A stretch of 64,000 nt of DNA, taken from contig JALJCQ010000001.1 in NCBI GenBank assembly GCA_023091665.1, positions 744,001 to 808,000 on the forward strand, read 5' to 3'. The notes beneath the pieces are model-generated. The model saw only the letters and a list, made by a program, of their open reading frames with translations. It was not told the origin of the DNA and made no database searches. Within the stretch, counting starts at the first letter, position 1. Each line of letters starts with the position of its first letter. Source of the DNA: Pythium myriotylum. Its lineage: Eukaryota > Oomycota > Peronosporomycetes > Pythiales > Pythiaceae. A program made the position numbers and the translations under genes. Of this stretch, positions 1 to 9,914 are shown piece by piece.

Positions 1-255
1 AAAAAGAACTGGTTCTACTGCGATGAGGTCATCTTGCCTTATGAGGAAAGCGAAGACTCGATGGCCACTACGGATACATCTGCTACACCAAACGGTTCCT
101 TTGCGAACCCACCACGATCAGCAAAGCCCCCACTTCCTCCGCCGTCCAACCAGACGATCAAGAGCTTCCGCATGCCTACCGTCATCACCCAGGTATCTCG
201 GAAGCTCGTTAACATCCGAAGCAAGCAGGTGCAGGTCGGCCGCGCTTCCATTTGA
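1..255 (+). CDS. 3' end of an unidentified protein
   Basis: The frame is open from the first base of the window and ends at a stop at 253-255, giving at least 84 C-terminal residues, so the start lies outside. The visible part is polar and low in complexity, with a Ser/Thr/Asn-rich stretch, a Pro-rich stretch (PPLPPPSNQT) and a more ordered basic tail (VITQVSRKLVNIRSKQ). No catalytic motif is visible and I do not recognise the family. It converges on the TauE-like gene that ends at 339, leaving about 80 bp between the two 3' ends. Calling it coding rests on the open frame at the edge and its sensible composition. Confidence 0.45.
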   Translation, partial: KKNWFYCDEVILPYEESEDSMATTDTSATPNGSFANPPRSAKPPLPPPSNQTIKSFRMPTVITQVSRKLVNIRSKQVQVGRASI

Positions 256-338
256 TAGATTTAGCAAGAAAATCAACAGTGTATATTTGGACAATCAATG
301 CAATGTAGTAGTTCAGCTTTAATCCACAGAGTTCGGTT

Positions 339-2348
339 CTATTCGTTGCCGCAGAGGCTGGAGAAGCCCATGTGGCCGCCCATTTGCAGATCGTGGACCG
401 TGTTGCGTAGCCCAATGTAACCCATGGCGATGGTCGAGAGGCCGATGGTCCCCGCAAGGATGAAGACCATGATACTCTCACGCTTGTACTTCTTGACGAG
501 ATACGCGACGACCTTCTGGCCACAAAGACCACCGAGGAAACCCACGAATGCAAACCAGCCCACATAGTCATACTGAAGAGTGCCAGGGAACTGGCCAGCA
601 ATCGCAAACTGAAGAGTGGTGGATGACGCCGTGTAAAGGATCATGTAGCTCGCGGTCACACTCTGTACAGGCGGCAGCACTCCCATCTCCAGCATGATCG
701 GGCCTTTGACCATGCCGCCTCCGATGCCAAGCAGCCCAGCCGCGACACCTGCCGCGACGCAGTAGATGGGAAAGATGGTGACGTTCCTCCATGTCCAGTG
801 GATGTCGCTCTCGAGAAAATCGTAGCCACTGATCACACGAAGTCGGTTGTCCAGACGCAGACGGTAGCCAACACGCCACGTGATCACGAGTAGCACGGCC
901 ACGGGCATGAGCGTGAGGAACCAGTACTCGATCGAGCTGCACTGCACGCCAATTACACTCGGTGCGCCGTGGCCGCCACGCAGCAGAGCCTGCATGAAGA
1001 CAACTAGCCAGGCAGCAAACAGCGGGAGAATCACGCGTAGTGGGAAAATGTCGGCCTCCCGTCGCTCGATCAGCTGCCGGATTTCCGATGCGCTATCATC
1101 ATCCGAGCCTAGAAAAAGGAATACGTCAATACATGCAACAGGGTACAAACTCACAGAAGAAATGCCACTCACGTTTCTGGATCTGCTTGGCTTGTCGCTT
1201 GGCATCGGGAGACTTTTCTAGAAGCTGGACGGCCGAAAGCGGCACCTCTGTTTGCAGCGGTGGCAGTGTCTTGAAGTCTTCTTCGTCCTCCTTGAGCAGC
1301 TCACGAAGGCGCTTGTTGCGACGCGTGATGGTGAGCCACTTGCGGGCGGCGATCTTCCAGTCAAAGTTCCGGTAGATGGACCACGCACGGCCACGACCGC
1401 CGCCGTCCTTGCGGCCCTTGAGTGCCATCTTGATGAGCGACTGCTTGCGCGCTGTCTCCTTGGAGCGGATCTTGTTGCCCTTGAGATAGGTCTTGTGGGT
1501 CGTGTATGAGAGCAGCGACACGAGAAGCACAAGGATGAGCCAGTTGGGCAGCAAATGGTTCGTCATCACGCCAAAGATCGAGCCGATGAGCGTCGTTGGC
1601 TCCATGATGGAAGCCACGTCGTAGTTGATCACCGGCACGTTCTTCTTGACTGGAATGCATTACAAGTCAGTTCACTGCTGCCCACACTCCGACAATTGGT
1701 GTTGAGGTAGCTACTACTCACTGGGATGTTTGCGCCGCAGGTTGAAGAAGTAGATCGCCACGGCATTGCCAAAGATCGTGGCCTTGGAGAGCGGGATCGC
1801 GTGCTTGGGGCTCAATCCAATCACCAGAATGAACGCCGGCACGAGCAGCCCGCCGCCGCCGACGCCACAGCCGGACCCGAGCGCCGTGGCGATGAACGCC
1901 AGCACGCTCGCGACCACATCACTCCACGTGAACGGGTAGAACAGGTCTTTCTCGACGCAGAACGCGGCTTCGACATCCAGACCTTTGGCGCTCGTGGCTG
2001 TCAGCGGCACGAGCTTGTTGGTCTCAGCATCGACGACCTCGACCTTGTTACAGCGGCGGATGACCTCGCCCGGGCCGCTGCAGTCGCCGTCGGCTTGGCA
2101 ATAGTCGCAGACACTGGATGCCCCCAAGCACCACTGTGAGCGTGGCAGATACATCGCGAGACAGCGAACGAAAGAGATCACTACCTGTTGACACACGCGA
2201 GTCCCGGGAGGAACCCGCAGTCGGCGCGCGTGGAGCAGCCCCGACCGACCACCGAGCCGAACGGCGCGGCCTCGCGACTGTCTTCGGCCGCGCGCACGGC
2301 CGTGGCGACCACGCCCAGCAGCAGCAGCAGCAGCGACGCGATCCGCAT
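339..2348 (-). CDS. TauE/SafE-family membrane transporter, paralogue 1
   Basis: Probable anion exporter of the TauE/SafE family (members move sulfite or organosulfur anions). Four exons join in frame: 2185-2348, 1722-2113, 1173-1649 and 339-1108, with GT-AG introns of 71, 72 and 64 nt, giving 600 residues. The ATG at 2348 begins a signal peptide (MRIASLLLLLLGVVATAVRA), followed by a short Cys-rich luminal region. Two Gly-rich half-repeats typical of the family are present (GSGCGVGGGGLLVPAF and GLLGIGGGMVKGPIM), each within hydrophobic helices. Between them lies a basic cytosolic loop rich in Lys/Arg/Asp/Glu. The substrate is not shown by the sequence. A close paralogue follows at 4165-6256, evidence of local duplication. 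Confidence 0.85.
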
Positions 2349-2936
2349 GGTGCGAGCAGAGGAAGTCGCGAATGGGAGGGATCCCTTGAGGAGGTCCAAG
2401 GGGTCCCCAGGTCAGGGGCAGCGTGTCACAGTCGGGGTGATGGGGTACAGGTTGTTAACTGACGGAAGTTCGGACACGGTTCGTATCGAAATACTCGCGT
2501 TTGATTGGTGGAGAAGCGGATGACCCCGTTTCTGTGACTGGTTAGTGACCCGACCGGTCTGACTTTCTGGACTGATCGGGAGAGATTGACGTGACCGCCA
2601 GCACGGTCGATGGCTGGTTGTCGTGACCGAGGGCTTCAACATGGGCACGCGCTCGCCACACAAAGCGAGGGCGTTGCATGCGACGTGTGAGCATGTTGGA
2701 ACGAGAGAGAGACGGCCTCTCACAGTATGGACTTGGTAAATGGCCAATTCACAAAACCCAAAACATGCACTGTATTCACAAGAGCATACTAGTATATCTA
2801 CGACCACCTCGGTATTGCAGGGGCCCTACCGACCCGAACGGGGTCAGTTCAAAAAATCCTCGGAAGAGCTCGAAGAAGTAGGAGAAGAGGCGGCATTCGC
2901 GATAAAATAACAAGTCTTTTCTTTCTCTCAGGATGC
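2349..2936 (-). promoter_or_regulatory. Promoter region of TauE paralogue 1
   Basis: No gene is seen here. Upstream of the ATG on the - strand, 2361-2376 reads CCCATTCGCGACTTCC, which loosely fits the oomycete initiator pattern (CATT, then a T/C-rich run). At 2503-2512 the + strand reads GATTGGTGGA, an inverted CCAAT box. The same decamer occurs twice upstream of paralogue 2, so it was probably duplicated with the gene or kept as a shared control site. The rest of the stretch shows nothing I can name. Confidence 0.4.
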
Positions 2937-3431
2937 TTACAGCAGCGTGAACGCGGCGGCGGCGGCCGCGAACGCGACGGGCGCCACGAACTCGACGGTC
3001 ACGGCCGCGCTGGTGGGCGCCGGCGTCGTCGTCGTGGTCGGCGCCGTGGTCACGGTCGCGCCGCTCGCACCGCTGCCGGCCGGCGCGGACGTGGCCGGCG
3101 GCGCCGAGGTCGGCACGGGCGGCGTCTCGATGGCGAAGTCGTCGCCGCCCGAGCTCGAGCCGACCGTGGCGCTGCCGCCGTGCGACCCAGAGCCCGTGGC
3201 GAGCGCGACGACCGGGAGCTTGGGCGACGAGAGCGCGTCCACTTGGACCTTGTTGGCCGCGTTCATGGTCTCGACGATCTTCTGGATCTCGAGGAGCTCG
3301 GTCTCGAGCGCCGCCTTGTTCTTCTCGTACTCGACGACCTTGCGCAGGAGATCGGCCTCGATGGTCGAGTCCGAGGCGGCGACGGCCGAGGCGGCGGCGG
3401 CGACGGCGAGCAGCGCGAGGTGCTTGAACAT
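2937..3431 (-). CDS. Small secreted protein, probably GPI-anchored
   Basis: A 164-residue single-exon protein. The ATG at 3431 was chosen over the upstream in-frame start because it opens a clear signal peptide (MFKHLALLAVAAAASAVAAS). A charged, probably coiled-coil stretch follows (EYEKNKAALETELLEIQKIV), then a Ser/Gly/Pro/Thr-rich linker with a TTTTTPAPTS-type run fit for O-glycosylation. The end is hydrophobic (VEFVAPVAFAAAAAAFTLL) and stops there, as in GPI-anchor signals. No enzyme motif is visible. It sits between the two TauE paralogues on the same strand. A role as a cell-surface or wall protein is inferred from architecture only. Confidence 0.7.
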   Translation of the reverse strand: MFKHLALLAVAAAASAVAASDSTIEADLLRKVVEYEKNKAALETELLEIQKIVETMNAANKVQVDALSSPKLPVVALATGSGSHGGSATVGSSSGGDDFAIETPPVPTSAPPATSAPAGSGASGATVTTAPTTTTTPAPTSAAVTVEFVAPVAFAAAAAAFTLL

Positions 3432-4164
3432 GGCGAGTCGGGAGCTCTTGACGAGGACGGTCGATTTCGAATTATACCGAGCGCTCCAAGGGACCGGGGA
3501 AGGAGTCGGAAGGACCGATCTGAACAGCAAAGGGAGAGATGACGTGGAAAGAGGATGATGGGGAATGACGTTGATATAGAGGAGAGGCGACGTGGAGCGA
3601 TCGCCGCGATTTGTTGGAAGAACGCCAACGTGGGGAGATGGACCCGCTGGGCGTTCCCTATCGTCGCCACAAATGGCCGCGACATGGCCCGGTTCTACCA
3701 TCTTGGTGCCTCCATATGTCGGTATTGGCATGCCATTACTCGCGTTTTGGACGGTGATGGGCCTGCACGAAACTCTCTGATTAACTATAAAAAAGGATAC
3801 AGAGGTTTTATGAGGCCAGAACTAAATCGACACGCGACCAATCGACCAGCTGGTTCGCGAATCGGTGATGTTGACGCCCGCAAATGTTCGGAGAATCAGA
3901 CGCAGAGGCTGTGATCCATTGACCTGATGCAATCTGACGATATCTGAGTCCAAGAGCTCTTGCCCAACATGGCTTCACGTGGCCCGAGTGATCTTTCATG
4001 TTCGATCGGCCTTGAACCGTTCACTACGTTGCAGTAGAGACTTTTTATAAAGTGCACGAGCTTCCCACTCTTAAGAGTCTGTAGTCTTTCCCTGATGTTA
4101 TCTCAGAAACCTCGGTGGTATGAACAATCGAGCTGTATATTTTCGTTCTTAGGACGCTTTTGTT
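3432..4164. other. Intergenic stretch, no gene seen
   Basis: Open frames here are short, partly antisense, and of unconvincing composition. The stretch must hold the promoter of the secreted protein (start 3431) and the 3' end of TauE paralogue 2. A short phrase (TGGGGAGATGGACC, near 3631) recurs near 6372 upstream of paralogue 2, which hints at shared duplicated DNA. Confidence 0.4.
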
Positions 4165-6256
4165 CTAGGCGTTGCCGCAGAGACTGTTGAGCCCCATGCC
4201 GGCGCCGCTGCGGAAGTCGTGGATCGTATTGGAGATGCCCACGACGCCCATCGCAATGGCCGACATGCCGATCGTCGCCGCCAGCGTGTAGACCACGATG
4301 CTCTCGCGTTTGTACTTCTTGACGAAGTAGGCCACGACCGTTTGCCCACAGAGCCCGCCCAGAAAGCCCACGAACGCGAACCATGCAGCGTAGTCGTACT
4401 GAAGCGTGCCCGGGAACTGCCCACCGATCGCGAACTGGAGAGTCGTGGACGACGACGTGTAGAGCACCATGTACCCGGCCGTGGCACTTTGCACAGCCGG
4501 CAGCACGCCCATCTCGAGCATGATCGGGCTCTTGACCATACCACCGCCAATACCAAGCAGGCCGGCAGCGACGCCGGCTGTGGTGCAGTAGATGGGGAAC
4601 TTGGTCACTCGCTCCCATGTCCAGTGGGTATCACTGTCGAGGAACGGGTACTTGCTCAGCACACGCAGACGGTTCTCGAGCCGCAAACGGTGGCCCACAC
4701 GCCACGTGATGAGCACAAGAATTAGCAACGGCACGAGCGTGAGCACCCAGTAGCCAAAGCTGTCGCACGAGACCCCGATGACGCTGGCCGAGCCGTGGCC
4801 TCCTCGAAGCAGTGCCTGGAGCAACACGACGAGCCAACATGCAAGGAGCGGGAGGATCACTCGCATAGGGAACACAGAGGCCTCGCGGCGCTCGATGATC
4901 TGACGGAGTTCCGAGGATGAGCTATCGTCAGCACCGTGGAACGTGCCGAACGAAGTGGCTTGCTGTCCGGAACTCTTGTTGAGCAATGGCTTTGTGTGCT
5001 CAGCTGCGCTGGCAGACGGGAGAGGCGGAAGCGATGCGAAGTCCGCCTCATCTTCGCGAAGCTGGGCGCGCAGCTTGCGGTTGCGACGAGTTGTGTTGAG
5101 CCAGCGACGCGCTGCAACTTTCCAGTCAAAATGCTTCCGAGAGCAAGCCACAGAGGAATCAGACACTCGCCGGAATGATACTTCGAGACCAAAGCACACA
5201 TACCCGGTAGATCGACCACGCACGGCCACGGCCTCCACCATTCATGCCTCCCGAGAGGGTGTTCTTAATCAACGCCTGGCGATGCGCAGTCTCCTTCGCA
5301 TGGATCTACAGAAAGCAGAAGAGTTTCGACAGTGAGCACATCCGAAACGTGTGCTCCATAGCGATCGCGAGTGAGACAAACCTCGTGGCCCTTGAGATAC
5401 GTGTGGTGCGTGATGAACGCGAGCAATGTCACAAGCAGCGCGAGGATGAGCCAGTTGGGGAAGATGTGGTTCAGCATGACACCAATGACCGTGCCGATGA
5501 GCGTCGTGGGCTCCATGATGGATGCCAGGTCGTAGTTGATGATCGGCATGTTGCGTTTTACTAGCAGGCAGAAGGCATGAGCGTCAGTCCTCGCTCGACT
5601 CCTTCCGTTGTCAATCGCAAATTGCCAACTACGTACGTGGATGCTTGCGATTCACGTTGAAGAGATACGTGGCCACGGCGTTGCCGAAGATCGTTGCCTT
5701 GGACAGCGGGATCGCGTGCTTGGGGCTTAATCCCGTGACGAGGATGAACGCTGGCACGAGCAGCCCCCCGCCACCGACGCCACAGCCCGAGCCGAGCGCC
5801 GTGCTGATGAACGCGAGCACAGTCGCGACCACGTCGCTGAGCATAAACGGCACGAAGAGGTCTTTCTCCACACAAAACGCGGCCGGCACCTCTTGTCCGC
5901 TAGCGCTCACGACGCGCACGGGGCCTTGCTCCTTGACGTGGCAGCGGCGGATCTTGCCCTTGGTGCTGCAGTCCGCGTCCTCGCGGCAGAAGTCGCACAC
6001 GCTGCTCCATGTAAAAACCCACGATCAGTCCACGACGAGCATTGCAAACGACCAGAAAGCACAAGCAGACGCACCCGTCGAGACAGGCGAGCCCCGGCAG
6101 CAGCCCGCACTCGGAGCGCGACGAGCAGCTGAGTCCGAGCAGCGAGCCGAAGGGCTGGCTGGCGTTCTGCGCCGCCTGCGCGAGCTCGGCCGCGCCCTGC
6201 GACGCCGCGAGCGCCGCGAGCAGCAGCGTCGAAGCCAACAGAGCGAGGCGCGTCAT
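4165..6256 (-). CDS. TauE/SafE-family membrane transporter, paralogue 2
   Basis: Paralogue of the gene at 339-2348 with the same expected role. Five exons join in frame: 6075-6256, 5637-6001, 5382-5560, 5204-5305 and 4165-5133, giving 598 residues. The ATG at 6256 begins a signal peptide (MTRLALLASTLLLAALAASQ). A Cys-rich luminal segment with VCDFC follows, and the family's Gly-rich motifs are present (GCGVGGGGLLVPAF; GLLGIGGGMVKSPIM). Two introns (5306-5381 and 5134-5203) split a region that is one exon in paralogue 1. Conversely paralogue 1 has an intron (1109-1172) where this gene has none. The open frame with full family motifs argues for a working gene. Its 5' end faces the integrated virus. 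Confidence 0.85.
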
Positions 6257-6796
6257 GGTGACCAGAGGAGACGACGAGCGAGCGATTCTGGTTCTTGGAC
6301 GGAGCGAGGGAAATGCGCAAGTGAGGAGACTGTCGCGAGCAGCTCGTTCTCACTTTGGTGAGGGGATCCATCTGGGGAGATGGACCATCCGAGGGTAACC
6401 TCCGTAACCTGTGTTCTGATTGGTGGATAATCACTTCTAACGTTTTTGATTGGTGGAGAAAAGACGTTAGTCGCAGCCCGAGCCCTCGATCGCTTCAGTC
6501 CACTTCGTGCTGGTATTCACCAGTCGTCGACTCGTGGGTACAGTCCGGTCGGTCCTGCTCGCCGCCACTCGACCTCGCTGGGCTCTGGTCAGCACCGCTG
6601 CTGCGAGAAACTTCCGTGGCCCTCCGACCGCAGTTGCCGTCGTGCTTTGTGGACGCAGAGGAAGAGAAGGATTGCGTTGTTTAGTATCGACCTAGTCCAT
6701 TACTACCTAGGGTACTATCGTGGTCTCTAAGGGGGTCTAGGGGGACTCTAGATGCCATTTTATGCACTGCTTGAGCGGACGGCGTAACCTAATCCA
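6257..6796 (-). promoter_or_regulatory. Promoter of TauE paralogue 2, cut off by the viral insertion
   Basis: No gene. On the - strand 6308-6324 reads TCACTTGCGCATTTCCC, a good match to the oomycete initiator consensus, about 55-70 bp before the ATG at 6256. Two inverted CCAAT boxes (GATTGGTGGA) lie at 6418-6427 and 6448-6457, the same decamer as near 2503. The virus begins at 6801, so everything that once lay further upstream now sits 22.5 kb away. Confidence 0.5.
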
Positions 6797-6800
6797 TTAC

Positions 6801-7348
6801 GTCCGTCCACCAGCGTACGCTCAGAGAAAGAACGCGCGAAGTTACTAAATCCAAATGTGAATTCTTAGGAATTGTCAGAACTTGTCACTTTAAACGAGGG
6901 ACCATTAGAGTGATTGTCGTTATTAAAATTCAGTAGTGCGTAAAGTTCCTAAACATAATCTGAACCGGTTCCATGTCACCGAACGGACGAAACAGCAACA
7001 ATTATGATCATGGTAGGTTTTATACACAATGCGGGACCGAGTTCCCAAGTTCCCCCAAAAAAACGCTACACTGTCTTCTTTCTCTCCTACCCCCTACCCC
7101 CCCTCTATAAATTTTACTATATATATATAAAAGTATAGGAACTCGGAACCCGAGCACCAGCAGCAGATGTCAATGTAACCACAGCCCTTCTAGATATTAA
7201 AAGTTGGTTCCGAAAATTTTGGAACCCGAGTACCCACAAGTCGCCAAATAATTGCAATTCACTATTGAATTGAAGTACGACAGCAGCTCTAGTAAGTACG
7301 ACATCGTTTTCGAACCGGTTCGGAGCTCGGTTTCGGAACCTCGGAACT
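6801..7348. repeat. Left terminal inverted repeat of the PLV
   Basis: About 548 bp that match, inverted, the right end of the element. Landmarks in common are GTCCGTCCAC at the tip, the GAACCGGTTCCATGTCACCG phrase near 6962, the phrase around ATGATCATGGTAGG near 7005, the poly-C/T tract near 7085, and the inner edge at GGTTCCGAAACCGAG (reverse strand, near 7330). This copy has no nested transposon and so serves as the reference for reading the disrupted right copy. No gene lies in it. The CRN stop codon is only 6 bp past its inner edge. Confidence 0.88.
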
Positions 7349-7353
7349 CTGCC

Positions 7354-9297
7354 CTACTCTGATGCAAGTTTGACTTCCATCGCAAACTGCTGTATCTTGC
7401 GCACGTTCACATAGCTTGGCGTCGTCATCCTCTTGCGTTTTGAATCCAGATACCTTTGATATTTGAAATCGGCGAATCTGTCAGGCGGAAGCACGAAGTA
7501 CAGCCGTGGGGCTGCAGGATTTCCCAGAAGCTTCAAAACATCGTGGAGACCTTTCTGCTTGCAGGGGTGTTTCTGTGCGCCTGTCACCTGGAACATAATA
7601 TCCGGCTTGATGATCGCATCGACCGATTGGTAATTCTTCACCGCTGGCTGCAGGTAACTCGTGTTAGCAGCAGCGACAATTTCATTGCTATGATTGAAAA
7701 CGACAACTTTTTCGGATCTCCGGAAGGAAATGACAGTTGAGGCACCATCGTCGACCAACGCCACAGCAGTACACTCTTCCATCGCGACGTCATCATCTGA
7801 ATTCATGCCATCGTCAGCATCCTCGTCATCGCCGTCCCATTCATCTTCCATGATATCATCATCTTCATCATCGTACGCCTCGCCATTGTCGACTAGACGC
7901 CGAACTTTAAACGTTCCACCTCGCGGTAGCACTGAGTGCACATGCCCTTCGAACAAGTGTCCACGAAGCACAGCAAGAGCACCAACTCCATCCGAGGCAG
8001 CAATGAACTCGAGCAGTTTCCGCTTATCTTTCTCGTACAGACGCTTGTACACAGCTTGCTGAACATATTTCGATGCAAAGACGAAGTACTCGTTGTCAAA
8101 CGTTTTGCTAACACGATAATGCAGCAATCGATGTGACACTTGAGCGTCGTTCGCATCCAGTTGACCACAGGCATTCACCAACCAGTCGAGATCAACAATG
8201 TCCATCGCTTTTTCAAGCAACACCTGCTGGTCACCAACTTGTGCAAATCGCAAGACATAGCGTGCGATACCACCCCATCGACGAAAGCAATCCTGCACGA
8301 CGGCCACTGGTGTAGCCGAGTAGATCAGCTCACGACATTTTAGAATCTCCTTCAAGGACCACACTGGCATGTAGCAGGATCGGCAATTGGTCTTGTTGAA
8401 CTCGTACCAGATGGAGCGGCGCGGCGACGTCAAAAGAATCGTCTTCGCTGGGTAATATGCAGGCTTGACGGCATCCACGATGTAGTATGTTGTCGGCTGG
8501 TCGAGAATGCGCACAAAATCTTCCTGAGATCCTTGAGCCACCACATTGTGAGTAAATAAAAAGCGCTTCTTGAGACCACCACTTTCATATACCACCGTCG
8601 CACCAGCACGCGCGAGTAGAAGCAAGGTCACAAAGCCGAAAAACGTTTTGCCAATTCCTGGGTTGCCGAGGATCACGAGATGCGGTGTGTTCGTCTTTTC
8701 ATCATGGATCCTCTCGAGACAAAGTTTCCATAGCGCAGGGTAGCAATGACGAATGTAGATACGAGAGCCAAGTGTCGAATCACCAAGAATATATGTGCCT
8801 TCGGGTAGCTTGACCAATGCGTCACTTTTGACCTCGGTACGATCGTTCAGAAATGCTTGCCAAAATGCGACCAGTGCTGGCGGATTCAACGACATACTTT
8901 GCGTAATCGGGATATGGACATCACCCACAACGAGCTGACGATCTCGAGGCAGCGCTGCCGGTGGGAGTTCCACCAACACGTGAATCTCTTCATCGCCTGG
9001 CGTGAAACTCGGTCCAAACAACTCCTTCTTGTTGAGCTTCCACGAAGAAAGCATCTTGTCATAACCAGTGTCAATGTCACCTTGCAAGAAGCTTTCCGTG
9101 TTGCGGTCGTGCTTCAACCACGCGCCGTCCTTCCGCGCCAAGTAAAGCGTCACCAATCGTGGGGGAACAGTGTGCTCGGTGCTCAAGATGCCAGCGATCT
9201 TCTCCTGCAGCGCGCTCACTTTCACATCGAGCGCGGTCGTCACGGGAAACACAGTCCCTTCGCCGTATACCGCGCACTCCAACTCGACCTCTGCCAT
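7354..9297 (-). CDS. Crinkler (CRN)-type effector: P-loop NTPase with REase-like domain
   Basis: A single open frame of 647 residues from the ATG at 9297; an in-frame upstream start exists, but this ATG begins the CRN header. Order of parts: ubiquitin-like N-terminal header (about 1-110) with the CRN signature LYLARKDGAWL and a closing VHVLVEL-like strand (IHVLVELPP); P-loop NTPase with GNPGIGKT (Lys217); an acidic Asp/Glu run; and a C-terminal restriction-nuclease-like region with KPDIMFQVTG (Asp566) followed by HPCKQKGL, the D..FQxT..HP.K..GL pattern of CRN/RHS-type nucleases. No secretion signal is obvious. CRN proteins of oomycetes are known host-directed, nucleus-targeted effectors. Here the gene lies just inside the left TIR and is undamaged, unlike several virion genes. 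Confidence 0.85.
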   Translation of the reverse strand: MAEVELECAVYGEGTVFPVTTALDVKVSALQEKIAGILSTEHTVPPRLVTLYLARKDGAWLKHDRNTESFLQGDIDTGYDKMLSSWKLNKKELFGPSFTPGDEEIHVLVELPPAALPRDRQLVVGDVHIPITQSMSLNPPALVAFWQAFLNDRTEVKSDALVKLPEGTYILGDSTLGSRIYIRHCYPALWKLCLERIHDEKTNTPHLVILGNPGIGKTFFGFVTLLLLARAGATVVYESGGLKKRFLFTHNVVAQGSQEDFVRILDQPTTYYIVDAVKPAYYPAKTILLTSPRRSIWYEFNKTNCRSCYMPVWSLKEILKCRELIYSATPVAVVQDCFRRWGGIARYVLRFAQVGDQQVLLEKAMDIVDLDWLVNACGQLDANDAQVSHRLLHYRVSKTFDNEYFVFASKYVQQAVYKRLYEKDKRKLLEFIAASDGVGALAVLRGHLFEGHVHSVLPRGGTFKVRRLVDNGEAYDDEDDDIMEDEWDGDDEDADDGMNSDDDVAMEECTAVALVDDGASTVISFRRSEKVVVFNHSNEIVAAANTSYLQPAVKNYQSVDAIIKPDIMFQVTGAQKHPCKQKGLHDVLKLLGNPAAPRLYFVLPPDRFADFKYQRYLDSKRKRMTTPSYVNVRKIQQFAMEVKLASE

Positions 9298-9380
9298 CTT
9301 TGTGCGGAAAATCCTCAACTGACACATTCACGCAACACGCCGCACAGTTTTAGCCAATCATATCACACCATTGTATTTAT

Positions 9381-9478
9381 TTTATTTTGCAAAATATATT
9401 CCTCAATACATAGAAACTAAATAATAGTTATTATTATTTATTTTGCAAAATATATTCCTCAATACATAGAAACTAAAT
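9381..9478. repeat. AT-rich tandem duplication, period 56 bp
   Basis: The phrase beginning TTTATTTTGCAAAATATATT and ending AACTAAAT occurs at 9381-9422 and again from 9437. It lies between the divergent CRN and helicase genes, in their shared promoter stretch. The second copy is broken by the MITE that follows. Confidence 0.75.
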
Positions 9479-9479
9479 A

Positions 9480-9864
9480 CTGTATTTCCTCCAACTGTGC
9501 CCCATGGGACGAACCATCAATGCCCCACATCTGGTGTGGGTACTAATTCAGGGACGGGGTATTAATATAGGGACGGGGTACTGTTCTAATGCGGTTGCTG
9601 GTTGGCTCAGTGGTGGAGTGTCCCAGTTCTCATGGCAGAGGTCAGTGGTTCAATCCCCACTGTCTACCGTTCCTGTTCAAAGCGAATCCATGATTGTGGT
9701 TGTGCCTGGTTTGGGGTCTTGCAGAATGATCGTGTTTCAGCCACACGTGGTCGCCCTGGGGCATTATTTTAGGTATGGGGCAGTGTTCGGGAGTGTTCTA
9801 GAATTGGGCACTATTATAGGGTGGGGTGTTATTTTAGGGTGGGGCATAGTTGGAGGAAATACAG
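9480..9864. mobile_element. TA-type MITE (385 bp) carrying a tRNA-like core
   Basis: The ends are inverted repeats: CTGTATTTCCTCCAACT...GCCCCA at the left and its complement at the right, about 24 bp with one mismatch. It is flanked by TA (9478-9479 and 9865-9866), as for mariner/Tc1-type MITEs. It has no transposase frame. Its GC-rich interior contrasts with the AT-rich viral DNA and holds a tRNA-like stretch. It sits 50 bp upstream of the helicase start. Confidence 0.8.
9591..9670 (+). tRNA. tRNA-like sequence, possibly Arg(TCT)-like, inside a MITE
   Basis: An A-box-like TTGGCTCAGTGG (9602-9613) and a B-box-like GGTTCAATCCC (9647-9657) are present at tRNA spacing. The T arm AGTGG-TTCAATC-CCACT pairs perfectly. 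The ends GCGGTTG and CTACCGT can pair as an acceptor stem with one mismatch and one G-T pair. A loop GTTCTCA would place TCT as anticodon, but the anticodon stem is weak. It may be a tRNA-derived (SINE-like) fragment picked up by the MITE rather than a working tRNA. Confidence 0.35.
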
Positions 9865-9914
9865 TAATAGTGAATTCATCTTGAGCGAAAAAAAATAAAT
9901 ATATAGAAATAACA

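Noticed and set aside
2947..3558. 203-codon frame antisense to the secreted protein
   Set aside because: Its Ala/Val/Gly runs are the complement of the GC-rich codons of the - strand gene, which has a proper signal peptide and end.
3555..3914. Open frame of 119 codons on the + strand
   Set aside because: It lies upstream of and antisense to the secreted-protein gene in promoter DNA, and its composition is not protein-like.
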